Both the position numbers and the translations under genes were made by a program. Positions 24,322-36,140 of a stretch of DNA of 64,000 bases are shown one piece after another. Every line of letters starts with the position of its first letter. Position 1 is the stretch's first letter. The notes beneath the pieces are model-generated. The model saw only the letters and a list, made by a program, of their open reading frames with translations, did no database searches and had not been told where the DNA came from. This DNA comes from Dermacentor variabilis. Lineage: Eukaryota; Arthropoda; Arachnida; Ixodida; Ixodidae. The stretch covers positions 121,329,105 through 121,393,104 of the forward strand of contig NC_134572.1 of assembly GCF_050947875.1 (NCBI RefSeq). Reading direction: 5' to 3'.

Positions 24322-25089
24322 GTGTCCGTTGATGGCATCGAATCTCTTGCGCTCGTCGATACAGGTGCTGTTGTATCCGTGATTAGTGAGACGCTTTGTT
24401 GTGCATTACGGAAAGTGACCATGATGCCTTCGGTACCATTGCTTAGAACAGCCCGTGCACAACAAGTTCAGCCAGTCACTATGTGCACTGCCACGGTGCT
24501 GATTCGAGACATGTGGTATTCGATTGATTTCTCTGTGTTAACTTTTTGTTCCCACGATGTGATTCTCGGTTGGGATGTGCTGTCGAGCCATCATTCCGTC
24601 ATTGACTGTGCACGTGCTGAGATTCAGTTCTCCGTTCTGTGCGATTTGCCATCTCACGACTTTCAATTTCATGATGTTAGCAGGGTCTGTGTAGCGTCAG
24701 ATATTGGTCTTCTTCCTCACAGAGCTGTATTTGTCTCTCTTTCATGCGCATCGCCTGTCGAAGCGACGGTCATGTTCACACCCGCTGCCATCTTTATTCG
24801 CCGCCTGCCTATATTGTTGCCTTTCGCCCTCCTCACGGTTCAGCATGGCGCTGCAGAAATACTGGTTTCGAGCCCAAATGCGTACACTTTGGCTTTGCAC
24901 TGTGGCGAGACTATTGGAACCATCGAGAGTGTGAAGGCTGACGTTATTGTGTATTTCCCTGTGGCCGACGACGTGGATACTGCCAACGTAAGAGCACTCA
25001 CACCCCATGTGCCAACTAACCGAGTATCACCAGACATTTTTGTTGCTCTGTTGCCGATGACCTTGAGCCGACACAACGTGAGCGGCTAA
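24322..25089 (+). pseudogene. Aspartic protease region of Ty3 pol
   Basis: Contains LALVDTGAVVSVIS with the catalytic DTGA at 24358-24369, then the flap region and a VILGWDVLSSH segment typical of the C-terminal hydrophobic (ILG) part of retroviral-type proteases. It is in a different frame from gag, as expected for a gag-pol shift. A stop at 25087-25089 and frame breaks before 25215 separate it from the reverse transcriptase. Confidence 0.8.
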
Positions 25090-25214
25090 TAACTCTATTA
25101 AATGATTTTCGCGCCTCTTTTGACTAGAACCAAACTTCACTAGGTCGCACAAATACCGTCTCTCACCACATTAATACGGGACATCAGGCACCATTACGCC
25201 AGCGTCCTTAAAGC

Positions 25215-26772
25215 ATGTCATCCACCGAGCGTCCTGTCATCACCGAGCAAGTTGAAGACATGCTTGAACGTAGTGTTATCAATCCACCTTGCAGCCCTTG
25301 GACGTCTCCCGTAGTACTCATTAAGAAAAAAGATGGCTCGATTCGTTTCTGTGTGGACTATCGTCGCCTCAACAATATTACACGAAAAGATGTCTGTCAT
25401 CTACCGCGCATAGATGACGCCCTGGATTGTCTACATGGTGCCGAATACTTTTCTTCCTTGGACTTGCGATCCGGCTATTGGCAAGTGCCAGTGGATGAAT
25501 CCGACCGCTCGAAGACAGCTTTCATTACGCCTGATCGCCTGTATGAGTTTACAGTAATACCATTGGACCTCTGCAATGCGCCCGCGACATTCAAAAGGAT
25601 AATGGACAATATTCTGCAAGACCTCAAATGGAAGACTTGTCTGTGTTATTTAGACGACGTGGTAGTCTTCTCCCCTGATTTCACCACTCACCTCTCTCGT
25701 GTACACGAAGTCCTTAATTGCCTTGCCACCGCCAGCCTTCAACTTACGTTGAAAAAGTACCACTTCGGAGCACGCCAGTTGACCATACTTGGCCATGTCG
25801 TTTCCAAAGACGGCGTCCTTCCCGACCCCGACGAACTTCGTGCTGTCGCAGAATTTTCGCGGCCGACTACAGTGACAGAGCTCCGCAGTTTTGTCGGTCT
25901 TTGCTCTTATTTTCGACGCTTTGTGCGCAATTTTGCCTGCATCATCGCTTCCCCGACGAAGCGCTGGCTGACCCTGGTGACTTTCGCGATTGGACTGCGG
26001 CATGTGACCAAGCCTTCACCACTTTGCGTCGTCTGCTTACCTCACCGCCTGTTCTATGCCACTACGACCCGAGTGCACCGACCGAAGTTCATACGGACGC
26101 CAGCGACGTTGGTCTTGGAGCCGTCCCCGTCCTTGCGCAACGCAAGCCTGGCTATCCGGAATATGTGGTTGCATATGCGAGTCGTGCCCTCATGAAGGCA
26201 GAATCCAATTATTCTGTCACGGAAAAAGAATGTTTCGGTATAGTTTGGGCCTTACACAAATTTCGCCCTTACTTGTAAGGCCGTTTGTTCGATGTTATGA
26301 CAGACCACCACGCGCTCTCCTGGCTCGCGTCACTGAAAGACCCGTCGGGGCGTCTTGGACGCTGGGCTCTTCGACTCCAAGAATTTGACATTCGAGGCAT
26401 CTGTCGATCAGGGCATCAGCATTCTGATGCAGGTGCACTCTCCCGATCGCCCATGCGATCCGACGAAACGTCATCCTCATCCATAGAGTACCCGGTTGCT
26501 ACGCTTGCTGTTACAGACATGCCGTCTGAACAGAGAAAAGATCCGTGGATTGTCTCTCTCATTCGCATTCTTCACACTTCTTCAACGGGTATATGCCCCC
26601 GAGCCTATCGTCGCCAAGCGTCTCATTTCGTGCTACGGGACGCCATCTTGTACCGCCGAAACAACCAGCCAGACGGCCACAAATGGCCGCTAGTCATCTC
26701 TCGCGATTTGCGTTCCGACATATGCACGTATTTCCATGCCGACCCAGAACAAGCTCATGCTTGGTTAAAACA
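25215..26772 (+). pseudogene. pol: Reverse transcriptase, RNase H and start of integrase, Ty3 pol
   Basis: The RT starts near PPCSPWTSPVVLIKKKDG and FCVDYRRLNN, followed by FSSLDLRSGYWQVPV and the active-site YLDD at 25647-25658. Near 25960 the frame shifts by one base, after [16 protein letters not shown]. RNase H continues in the new frame with [13 protein letters not shown] and [24 protein letters not shown] at 26276-26278 interrupts; the same frame resumes FDVMTDHHALSWLASLKDP. The linker and integrase zinc-binding His pair (YFHADPEQAH) end at the junction. All of this is typical Ty3 pol order with protein-level inactivation. Confidence 0.9.
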
Positions 26773-26912
26773 CGTTGGCGGGCTAGTTGGTTAGAAGCCA
26801 TGGTAGAGTGTATCAGCGCGACTGGACGAGGACGTATAAAGAAACAGATACACAGACACAGCGCTTCACTTTCAACTATAAATTTTATTTTCGCACGCAT
26901 CGATAAATATGT
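26773..26912 (-). mobile_element. Dispersed repeat R, copy 1 (probable Penelope-like 3' end)
   Basis: Shares about 110 bases with 37139-37251, in the same plus-strand orientation, with roughly six substitutions. Minus-strand landmarks are gaaagtgaagcgctgtgtct, then tctgtttctt, then cgtcctcgtccagtcgcgc. The layout resembles the 3' UTR of the Penelope-like element at 58.3 kb (agttgatagttggcgttcgt …). The Penelope assignment is inference. Confidence 0.6.
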
Positions 26913-27653
26913 ATCCTGCGAGCGGAAACAAACGTAACAGCAAAAAAGAACATTGAGTGGTGCATTTCGATGAACCGAACACAGGCAAAAGAAAACATGT
27001 ACTGCAATAGTCACAACGATAAACCTTATCTTGTGTTGAACTGTGGATACGAAACAGCACGACGAGAGAAGTGACCATGAGATACAGCCTGAATGAATCA
27101 AATTGAACTAATTTTTTTAAAGTTCTGCCTACAGCAAGGGGAGAGACTCCTTGAAGGGCAAGCTTTTGACAGAGTACTATGAGACGAACAGCGTCATTGA
27201 ACCGTATTCGAAACAAGATGTATACTATATGGCGACAAAGTTAACCACGGTGACAAAAGAGCTAAACGTTCACCGCAACCTTTCGGACCACCTGCTCTCT
27301 ATTCGTGCAATGTTTAGGCTCACATACATTGCAATATAGGGGATATAGCGTTTGAAGGTATTAAATTAAATTATTTTCTCGCTTAATACGTATGATACGA
27401 ACGACGACAGCTGGATTTGGCGACAGCACAAAAAAATGACGTGGGCCTTCAAGAAACTGGCCAGACAAAATAAACACAAGACCACCATGAATATTAAAAC
27501 ATAACGTAGAGGATAGGGGGAAAGTGGAGAGGTCTGTTGCAGACCAGCGGCGCTGCGAAAAAATTCAGCCTTGCTAACTGACGTACATATTCAATGGTGC
27601 GCGAACTGCAGTTTTGAGACTGAATCATATACTAGTTAAGTGCCAGAACAGAA
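26913..27653. other. Unassigned stretch, possibly more of repeat R
   Basis: Sequence after the shared block is unique in the window. Minus-strand frames of 114-135 codons have no recognisable domain. Confidence 0.3.
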
Positions 27654-28145
27654 TCGAATCACATCGAATATCGAATCCTTTACGGTTAGTTTTCAATTAC
27701 GGTACGGCGTTTTCTCAATTAAAATAAAACGGCGTTCCCACCACCGTAATAATAATGTTACCAAATTTCTGTCATTACATTGCACGTTATGAAGCGCTGT
27801 TTGTAAAAAGCAAGGATAAGGCATTAGAAATGAATTAGCGTATTCTTCGCTGGCGCAGTATTGTTCTTCAGAGATTGCAAATGATCGCTGTTCCTATAGC
27901 AACATAGCCAGTTCCACTACAACATGGCTCAAGGTTCACGCCTTTGCTGTGCCGCCGGAAGTGGAATATATAATGCTGTCGTTCCAATTTGAGGCTCGAT
28001 TGAGGACAGTTGACGTTTTGAAATATTCGAAAAGTATCCGAAAAATATTTGTCTTTACGGAAAGTGAATATTAATTTCGAAGATTAAATTAAATAGCAGA
28101 GAATTCTATTCGTTATTCGATAATTTCGAATATTTCCACACCCCC
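27654..28145. mobile_element. Possible hAT-type non-autonomous remnant
   Basis: AT-rich segment with many TCGAATA / TTCGAA motifs near both ends. The right end reads ttcgaatatttccacacccc, whose complement (ggggtgtggaaatattcgaa) resembles hAT terminal sequences. The left terminus is not preserved and no target duplication was seen, so this is tentative. Confidence 0.35.
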
Positions 28146-28271
28146 ATACATTTTCTTTGTTTCCATTCATAGCGGGATTAGAATTCACAGCAGTCCCAGC
28201 AGTAGTCACCGTAGCAATGTTATAGTAGTAATGGTTATTACGGGTAGCATACTACATGAGGGAACCTCAGC

Positions 28272-29160
28272 TAAGCGATTTTATTTATTTATTTATTTAT
28301 TTTGCAATACTGCCGCTCTCAGCCGAGAGCCTAGCAAACGGGCATGCACACTTTCTTTTCCGTACATAAATACACGTGCGAGCTACACAAAGAATGAAAA
28401 GGCAACGATATTCAAGAAAATACACAAGGTAGATAAGGTGTACAATAGAACACTAAACAACGCAGAATAAAATGAACAACAACCGGGGCACATCGTAGAC
28501 AAAGCAAAAAAGTGAAATATTTGGGAACAAACAAGTGTATACAATTTTTTTTCTATGTGCTATCAGTTTAACATGAAGAGAATAGGGAACAAACATTATA
28601 AGTCGTTAATAATCTATTGTGATGAGCTCCAGCTGTGAAACGAACAGGGATAAACAGTTTGTCGCTGTTAATGACGAGTTCAGTTCCTTCCATTCTCTGA
28701 TTACCCGAGGAAAGAATGAGTACCTGAACGCGTCATTAGATTAAGGAATACTCGGTTAGCGTATGCTCGTGTTGATGCCGTGTTATTCTAGATTGCGAAT
28801 ATGAAATGTACTGGGTGATATCAATTTTACACTGACGGTGCAGAACTTGAAACAGGAATTTTTGTCGACCTTGTTTTGCTCTCGTCGATAATGTGTCGAG
28901 GCCTGAGGAAGCTAAGAGACGTGAAGGTGAGTCAGTAGAACGATATTTGCTATGAATGAAACCTGCGGCCTTTCTTTGTACGGCTTCAAGTTTAGTTATG
29001 TTAGTTGCCGTGTAAGGAAACCAAATCGTGTTAGCGTATTCTAAAATAGGTCTCACAAATGTTTTGCAGGCCATAAGCTTAATGTTCGTTGGAGCGGACT
29101 TTAGGCGTCTTTTTAGATAAAATAGCTTTCGCAGTGCAATAGTTGTACCAGTATAGTTGT
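28272..29160 (-). pseudogene. CR1/L2-like LINE, 3' end with (AAAT)n tail
   Basis: On the minus strand the frame reads ALRKLFYLKRRLKSAP, then MACKTFVRPILEYANTIWFP, then KLEAVQRKAAGFI and LLASSGLDTLSTRAKQGR. This is the conserved C-terminal 'thumb' region of CR1/L2/Jockey-type LINE reverse transcriptase. A short insertion with a stop at about 28736 breaks the frame. After it, FFPRVIREWKELN and FVSQLELI resume in another frame, matching the usual end of such ORFs. About 430 bases of 3' UTR follow to an (AAAT)n tail at 28272-28301. The catalytic domain is absent through 5' truncation, so the element is dead. Confidence 0.75.
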
Positions 29161-32100
29161 TTGGCTGCGAAAATATGCTGGTTCATTTGTCACTTGGTTA
29201 ACGGGCATAAGAGATTCCTGGATCCCTGCATTTCTTTTTCACACTCTGCCTGACCGGGTATTCATGCAATAACTCGCTAGACTTTCCGAGGGACGCCTAG
29301 ACGCAAAAAAAAAAACTAACCCGGAAGCATAGCTGGTTGCGCCGAGGCTACCCGTCAAAAGCAGCGGCGACACGTTGTTTACGAAGGTGCGTACAAAGCG
29401 CTCGGCGTGGCTCCAATTCAATGCCGGTAGGCGGTGACGGAGCCGAGAGGGCCGTGCCGCGCTGTTTGTTTTCCGTGTCAACAACCTTCGTGCATTTTCT
29501 CTGAAGAGAAGAAAATGCTGGCAGATGCGAGCGAAATAAAAGAATTAAAGGACACGTTCTGTCCGAACAATCGCGTGCGAGCGCAAGCGCTGTAACTCGG
29601 CGCGATGCAGTGGCCACATAACCTCGAAGATTCGGGATTGGTGTAGGCCCTGTAATAGCGTTCCGTGTTTGGGGAGCATGTGTGCGGCTTCCTATATTCC
29701 GATTTCAGAGCATGAAAGGTTTTGTAATTGACAGAAGCGGGTAGCATGATTTGTGGTTCGTTTTTTTTTCTTTTGCTAGAGAAGCAGGATGCGTGCTATA
29801 TTTAACAAGTTTTTTTCGCGTAAAGTTCAATTCACCTTAGTAGCTCATTAGCTTTCTATGACATTGTGTTAGTCAGCACGAGGTCGCCGGTTTCAGTGCC
29901 ATCCATGTAGACTAGGGAATGCAAAAACACTCGTGCAGGGTACTTTGAAGGCACACGTTGTCGAAAATGATCACGTGCGTTCTGCTAATGAGCCCTTCAC
30001 AATCCACAGTCCAGTTCCGGGACGTTAAACCGCATACAAAGCATTTACCTGAATCCCGGAAAAAAAAAGGAACTGGTCAAGTTCGCTTGTCGGGCCCAGA
30101 TTCACCTGTCGCGTTCATGCAAACGCTAGATTGTGGTGCTGAACGAATATGGGGTGGAGTTTACCCAGCCCGACCCTATAAGCTTACATGCATACGTGGA
30201 GCCCACTGGTTAGCGATTCGCTGCTAGCAACGTATAACCGGATGCCTTGCCTTACCTCTGGTCTCGACGCAGGCTGCCACAGCACCGTCGAACCACCAGT
30301 TGTGAATTCATGTCCGCGCTGTCGAGTAGAACTGTCTGAGCCTGACTTCTTGTGCGGTCCGCTCTTGTCCGGTTCAAATTAACGTAGTCACAGTTCAATA
30401 ATAAGCACTAAGTAACGCAACATTAGCACTATCTTTGAGATCCAGTGCAATAATACGCATTTCGCAGTGACCGTGAAATAACCGTGTCTAGACAATCTTA
30501 GTTTACGACTGGGTCTTTTGAGAAGCCGAGCAAATCAACTTTCATATTATGTCTTTTAACACCGTTATCATATATACAATTATCTTTTCCATAACATTTT
30601 GTCAAGTTAAATGCAATATTAACTTTCATGTATGGATTAATTCCTAGATTGCTACTTGCATTTTTAATTCATGCGGACATGCTTTCATAATTTTATAATA
30701 TAATTTGCAGTTCTTGGCTCCCATACCATTGCACTATCCCTCCTTATCCAATTCCTCAAAAATAGGCATTGGATTTTAAGTAGGCCAAAGTTCAGAGGAA
30801 GTCCACTATTAATTTACGCTGTGAAAATTGGGCGCAGAGAGTGAGTGAGTGAGTGAGTGAGAGAACTTTACTCGGTCCACAATATATAGACGCGAGTGAA
30901 CTCAACGTCGTAGTAACAAAATGATCAAACCTTATTCCGAGAAGGAGTCTGCCGCATTCGCATTTACCGTAAGACAAGAAGGAAGCTTTTGTTTATCGTA
31001 AGACACCGTCAGCGTTGCGCGCGACGTGCTCTGAAAACTGCTGAAAAAGCAGTAAAAAACAAATACCACAGCATCAGTGGCAGATATTAAATTTGCGCAG
31101 ATGCACCTATCTCAGAGTGGGCAAAAAATGCTGATAACTGAGTTTCCATATACCAGATGCTTATGTTACCCCAGTGTGCCGACGAAGTGAAAATTTAATT
31201 TGGTATCACAGTGAATTTTACCACTTGTTTCATTTGTATGTATGCAACTATATTTATGCACGTGCAACCATTTTCAGTATGATTTCTTCGTAATAGATGG
31301 GGCACGTACGGTGCGGCCAGTCATTTGTGAGAACTGCTCAATGATAATGGCAGAGAAACCGGCTTTTACCACAAATTGGTGATAATTTTAACGGAGCTAT
31401 GTAGACAAACGTTAGGTCAACTCTATTATTCTCAACTTTACGCTAATATGTTGATTAGAGGGTGAAAGAGGGATCAAGGCCTTTTTTTTTCGTGACGAAA
31501 CCCCGGTGCTGGTGCCAGTGTGGTGCGATGGATTTCAACGCACTTTCTCCTATTTGGGCGGTTCGGTTGTAGTGAACATTTATAAATATTCTAAGCTACT
31601 TCTACGGCTAATTTAGAAAAAAAAGTTAGTTTATCTTTCCCGATAAAAATGTTAACTACTCTGGCGCAGACACCATCAAAAATTATTAAGTCATGGTGAG
31701 CTGGTCAGGGAACTTGAAGGTGGCGTCGCCATTCCATTTGCGTTTTTGCGTATTTTCAGGCTTATTAAGCTTCATCTGATGGCATGAGGCTTTCTGTTTT
31801 TTCTTTTATGTAATATATGTGTAAGGAGAATACTGCTGAACGGATTTTTCCCTCTTCAGCGTTGCGTTAACTTAACTTTATTTTGGTTTTATTCCAGGCC
31901 AGACGCCTTCAACACCCAGTCGACGTGCCCGAGTGCTTCGTCCGCGGCCCGTTCCCGTCATTCTATTTGTCGCCCACCTCTAAACAAGCACTCTCGCCTA
32001 AAGTTATCGCCCTCCCAGGATGGGCCGCTGCGCGCGTTCACACTTATTCTTTTGTGGGGCGGATTAATGCTCGTATTATACAAAAAACCCAGTCCCCCCT

Positions 32101-32294
32101 TTTTTCTAAAGTTCGTGAAGCTCTTTCGTATAAAGCTGCCAGCTGAAAAGACGCCGCCGTCACGCGTCACGCAAAACACCTTTACTTTTGCTGCTACCAA
32201 CCGAGACGTCCGCCCGGGAGGACCTCTTTACTTTCTGCCCTGGGCCAGTGAGATTATTGAGATAGTGTTGAACTACGCTTGCATGACAGAAAGA
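29161..32294. other. Unassigned 3.1-kb stretch
   Basis: Nothing recognised apart from a (GAGT)n run at about 30838-30861. Open frames under 90 codons are not informative. CpG content is higher at 29240-29640 than beside it, without an identifiable exon. Confidence 0.35.
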
Positions 32295-33516
32295 TTTGGA
32301 GGACACGCTTAAGCTTCGCCTTTAAGAGTGGAACGCAGTAGCATAATAAAAGATCCCTGATAGGATTGGTAATATCAGTGAATGAGCAATCGATTAAATG
32401 TGTCCCGCGACACGATTAATTGTCATCGACGTCCACTTTTAGTTTAGTCTACTTATTCCATTAGACCTATTCGATTAGTCTTTTCCGAGAGCTTGACGGG
32501 AGCAACGCAAAAATTTTGGAGTCGCACTGGAACGGCGACGCACGAGCCGCGACTGTCGACTGTTTTTGTGTGTCGAGAGTGATACTGAGTCGAGCGCTTC
32601 CCCTCTCTGCCCCCCCCCCCCCCCCATCGAACACCATCGTCAGAAGCCGGAGGCTTGAAATGCCCTCGCACTTCAAGTCACACTAGAGCAACTGAGTCGT
32701 CGATCATCGTTTCACTCCCAGTCCAGTAAACACGTGGCACAGCCTATATGCCCGACTGTTTGGAGCATGCATTTGGCATAGCGACGGAGTCCGTGTCGAT
32801 TTCGGCATATCTCTATTTCTCGAGCGCCAGTTCTCGCACGCCGGTTCAGTGGCCATTCAAAGAAGATGCCGGCTTCACCCAAACTAAACAGCCAATTGGC
32901 CTTCCTTCGCTCTGTGTGCATGTGGTTAAAACTCCTGAACCAGTAATCTTATTTTACACTGTGCGTATTCCAATTTCTTGTACGGTTTAATTAGACTTCA
33001 CCTTTTCCTTCTGCCATTCTTCATATTTCTGATTTACCTGTAGTGTACAGGGATCGACTAGTGACATGTATCTTATTTAATTATGCACTAAGTGCTAGCT
33101 ATAACATATATTGTTTTTTCGAAAGCCACTAATGCCAACTATATTTAATATTTAACAAGTTGAAGATTACTTTTAACAAACATTTCTACACTTGTGTGTC
33201 GCACTTGGTTCCACCCTTTAACACAAAAATGCGGTCCTATAAAAGTAAATTACTATTTCTCAACCTATTTAAAGTGCCCGGCGAAAATTTCGATTAATCA
33301 ATTAAACGATCAAGCACCTTACGTCAAGAGCGATTATCCAATTAAAGGCAAAAATGATGGATGATTGATCGTTATTTGAATAAAAAAATTAATCAACCAC
33401 CCGTATTCCTGAGTACTTCTCATGCTTCCCGGAAACTGAAGCTTACGTAACGTTAATGTTTACCGGGAAACGCTGGCAGCGAACGCTGTGCACGAAGACG
33501 AGCTTTCTGGTGACAT
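32295..33516 (+). repeat. Dispersed repeat, second copy, split by insertion
   Basis: The two pieces, 32295-32360 and 33405-33516, together reproduce the continuous copy at 8361-8537 (ttggaggac…gcctttaagagtg…atccctga | attcctga gtacttctcatgcttccc … gcgaacgctgtgcac). The break is a 1044-bp insertion. Confidence 0.8.
32361..33404. mobile_element. 1044-bp insertion with 8-bp target-site duplication (hAT-like, non-autonomous)
   Basis: Flanked by atccctga (32353-32360) and attcctga (33405-33412), a 7/8-matching duplication of the single site present in the intact copy at 8414-8421. Left end taggattggtaat; complement of right end acgggtggttgatt, a weak inverted similarity. Eight-base duplications are typical of hAT transposons (and P elements). 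No transposase is present. AT-rich segments with GATTAAT-type motifs lie near both ends. Confidence 0.7.
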
Positions 33517-34942
33517 GAAAAAAAAATCCTAAATATAGACTTTTGAAATGATAAATACTTTCCTCTGCCTGTAATCTAAATTCAGTCAATTCAGCCAGGA
33601 ATATCGGCTATGACAAACTCTTCGTCATCAACATATACCACTCCAAGATTCGGCACTAAAGTAGTAAAGGGATAATCGGCCATTTTAGGCTTGGCTGCTG
33701 GAAACGTGGCTTCTTGCCTGTGTCGCTAATGCGCGGAGGCGAGCGCCATCTGGATGGTGTTTTTGCAAGGAGGGTCTGCGGGGTAGGGTATGCTTTGTAC
33801 GGAATTATTTTTCGCTCAAAAGATGGTCGACGCAAGAGGCGGGAAGCGGGGCGCCGGATTTTCGCCGACAGGGGACCCTTAACACTACCCCTTTAAAGGG
33901 CACGGAACTTCGCACCAGACGGGTTAAATTTGAGTACTTTTGATGGTCAAATTGGGAGTCTAGCTAGCTCCCCTTTGAGTTATTGCTTGCCTACGCCGTC
34001 GGCGCATCTCGAGTGGGGTAGCTGGCTTGCATGCGGTACCGTGGCGTCACAAGAAATGACGCTGTCGTCAGTCTCTATCACTGAGCGTGCCTCGACGGAG
34101 AGGCGTTATGAGGATGAAAGGTTGAATAAATGGGAACAGGTTTGTTTACATTTGAACAGGTATGGTCAAAGCCAAGAAATTCTGTAGCAAACAGCTGCAG
34201 AATAGTTGAGAGCAAATAGCTAGACGTTAAATCGGAGCACACTGCGTGTTGAAATTTGAACTACATGCATGAATAAAGGATGAAATGATCGTGAAATGAG
34301 ATTGAGTCAGAGCAAGTCGCCAAAAATCCAACCTTGCTGATATTGGAGCACACAGATTTTTTGTGCACAGAAGTACACACAAAATGTGCATTTAAGTATC
34401 ATCCAGCTTCCCCAGATCCATACACCAGAGAGAAAGATAAAGAGATAAAGGAGGAAAGGCAAGCAGCCTAACCAAGGTTTCGCCCGATTGACTACCCTAC
34501 AAGTGGGAAAGAAAAAAGGGTGAACAATGATGAGAAGGCGAGAAGGATAAACTAGGGATGCCATGTCCTAAAATAAGATTTTCTAAAAACGCCGTTGACT
34601 CTGCCTTCAGGTTGGAAGAGCGCTAAAAACATGTGCGCCTTTGTTTGCTGAGCACGAAGCGGTAAGCGGCACAGCTAGAAAACAATGCTAATTTTCCATG
34701 TGATACTAAGTTATACGAGGGAAAGGTCAGCTGCACAGCCGATCCGCTAGAAGGCTCGGCACCTCTCCCAGTTGGTGCACTTCGGCTCCCTAAATGAGTC
34801 GGCATAAAACACCAATCTTTGCGGCTCTGTGTGGTGGCTGGCTTGCTTCACTTGTAGTGGTTGTACGGCCTCTTTTAACACGCCTTCTTTAGGAATTCCT
34901 CGTAAGAGTCTTGGAAGCCCTTCTTGTCTTTACGGTCTTAAG
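33517..34942. other. Unassigned stretch
   Basis: No gene recognised. Open frames up to 85 codons carry no known motif. Confidence 0.35.
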
Positions 34943-34946
34943 GTAG

Positions 34947-35548
34947 TGTTGCAAATGGGTCGCAAGCCCCACGGGTAGCGTTGGCCTGGCGGCCTGGGGC
35001 ACAGCGGGAAGCATCCGAAGGTCTTGGCAAAGGATGAGTCGATTGCTAACAGAACAACTTGTTTATTATAGCATCGCAAAAGAGCGGCCGGTCAGGTCGA
35101 CCGAAGTGGAGAGACGGGAGAGCACGTTACTCGATGGAAGAATTCGAAGCCTCTCCCTTGGCGTCCGGGGGCAGCTGCTTTAATACTCTCGGAGTCGAGG
35201 GCAAGAAGGAACGCCTCGATAGAGGCGCACGTGACGGCGGCGCCCGGACACGTTGTGACAAGAAGTGACGCATCCGCCGGGCCGGCGCCGGTCAGACCTC
35301 CTCGCTTCACAGTTGGGGAGCTCCTCTCCCGGGCTGCCGCGCTTTGACAAGCGTGGGCACCAACATGCACACACACACACACACACGCACACACAGGAAG
35401 ACACGTGGCATTGAAACATACCTGGACGCGCTTGGAGGAGGCGTTGGGACAGCGCTGAACTGGCCAAAATGTCCGCCGCTGTGAACGAAGCCCCGGCGTC
35501 CGTTGCATCCGCGCCGGCTAGACCGCACGTCGGAGGCGAAACGTAACA
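34947..35548 (-). mobile_element. Solo LTR, 602 bp, with 4-bp target duplication
   Basis: Ends are TG…CA with a short inverted repeat (plus-strand start tgttgc, end gtaaca), flanked by gtag on both sides (34943-34946 and 35549-35552). Read on the minus strand it has the parts of an LTR: a promoter-like gagtattaaagcagctgc near 35170-35190, and tataataaa near the 3' part as a poly(A) signal. No internal retrotransposon sequence adjoins it, consistent with LTR-LTR recombination. It contains a (CA)n run at about 35367-35394. It does not resemble the LTR at 22.8 kb. Confidence 0.8.
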
Positions 35549-35552
35549 GTAG

Positions 35553-35817
35553 CTAAACCTCACTTGATGAACGCTTAGGCTTGAGAAAGTGATTTACACA
35601 ATGACGATGCCGGCGAGTCACTTGTCTAGAATGGGTCTTCACCGCCCTGTAAGAAAGACGAGCCCTGCTGATGGAATGGCACTTGTTTATTTTTCAGTAC
35701 TCACGCTGGATAGGATGTTCAGTTTAATTCTGCATGTTCTTGTGAATATTAAGACGACGCCAGCATCGTGCCTTAACAGTACTCCCGCTAGTTGTGTTTC
35801 GAGAAGCACTTGTCAGA

Positions 35818-35818
<1 letters not shown>
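35553..35818. other. Unassigned spacer
   Basis: Nothing recognised. Confidence 0.3.
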
Positions 35819-35887
<69 letters not shown>

Positions 35888-35900
35888 ATTTATATATATG

Positions 35901-35972
<72 letters not shown>
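35819..35972. repeat. (TA)n microsatellite, interrupted
   Basis: About 150 bases of TA dinucleotides with short interruptions near 35875-35902. It adjoins the truncated end of the Ty3 LTR. Confidence 0.95.
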
Positions 35973-35974
<2 letters not shown>

Positions 35975-36103
35975 CAGCTCGTTCGAGGGATCGCAAATAG
36001 CTCTTGATCACGAGTCCTAGCCCTTCGAATCAGCAGCCCGAGCTCGGTCTCGCACTACAGCGGTGGCAGTCCGCACAGCGCCACATGCATATTAGCCACT
36101 ACA
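35973..36103 (-). repeat. 3' LTR of Ty3-type element, truncated
   Basis: On the minus strand it runs tgtagtggctaatatgcatg to ctcgaacgagctgcaa, matching 22789-22918. The last bases of the LTR are replaced by the (TA)n array. It lies just downstream of the integrase stop in the minus orientation. Confidence 0.75.
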
Positions 36104-36140
36104 AATAGCCCCCGCGGCGAAGAGGAGCCATCCTGGCGAC

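Larger units (their letters stand above)
22789..26772 (+). mobile_element. Ty3/mdg4-type LTR retrotransposon, 5' part (LTR to integrase N-terminus)
   Basis: Order: LTR, primer site, gag, protease, reverse transcriptase, RNase H, then the start of integrase. The element ends abruptly at about 26772 within the integrase zinc-binding region (…HADPEQAHAWLKH). There it joins a repeat that is also found at 37139. The integrase core and 3' LTR are missing here. Decay is visible as three in-frame stops and at least one frameshift. Confidence 0.9.

Noticed and set aside
26694..27216. Minus-strand frames of 114-135 codons across repeat R as a Penelope protein
   Set aside because: No RT or GIY-YIG motif; the sequence behaves as untranslated repeat.
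35724..36020. Tyr-Ile repeat open frames
   Set aside because: Products of (TA)n. The same applies near 7.9, 16.9, 48.4 and 59.0 kb.
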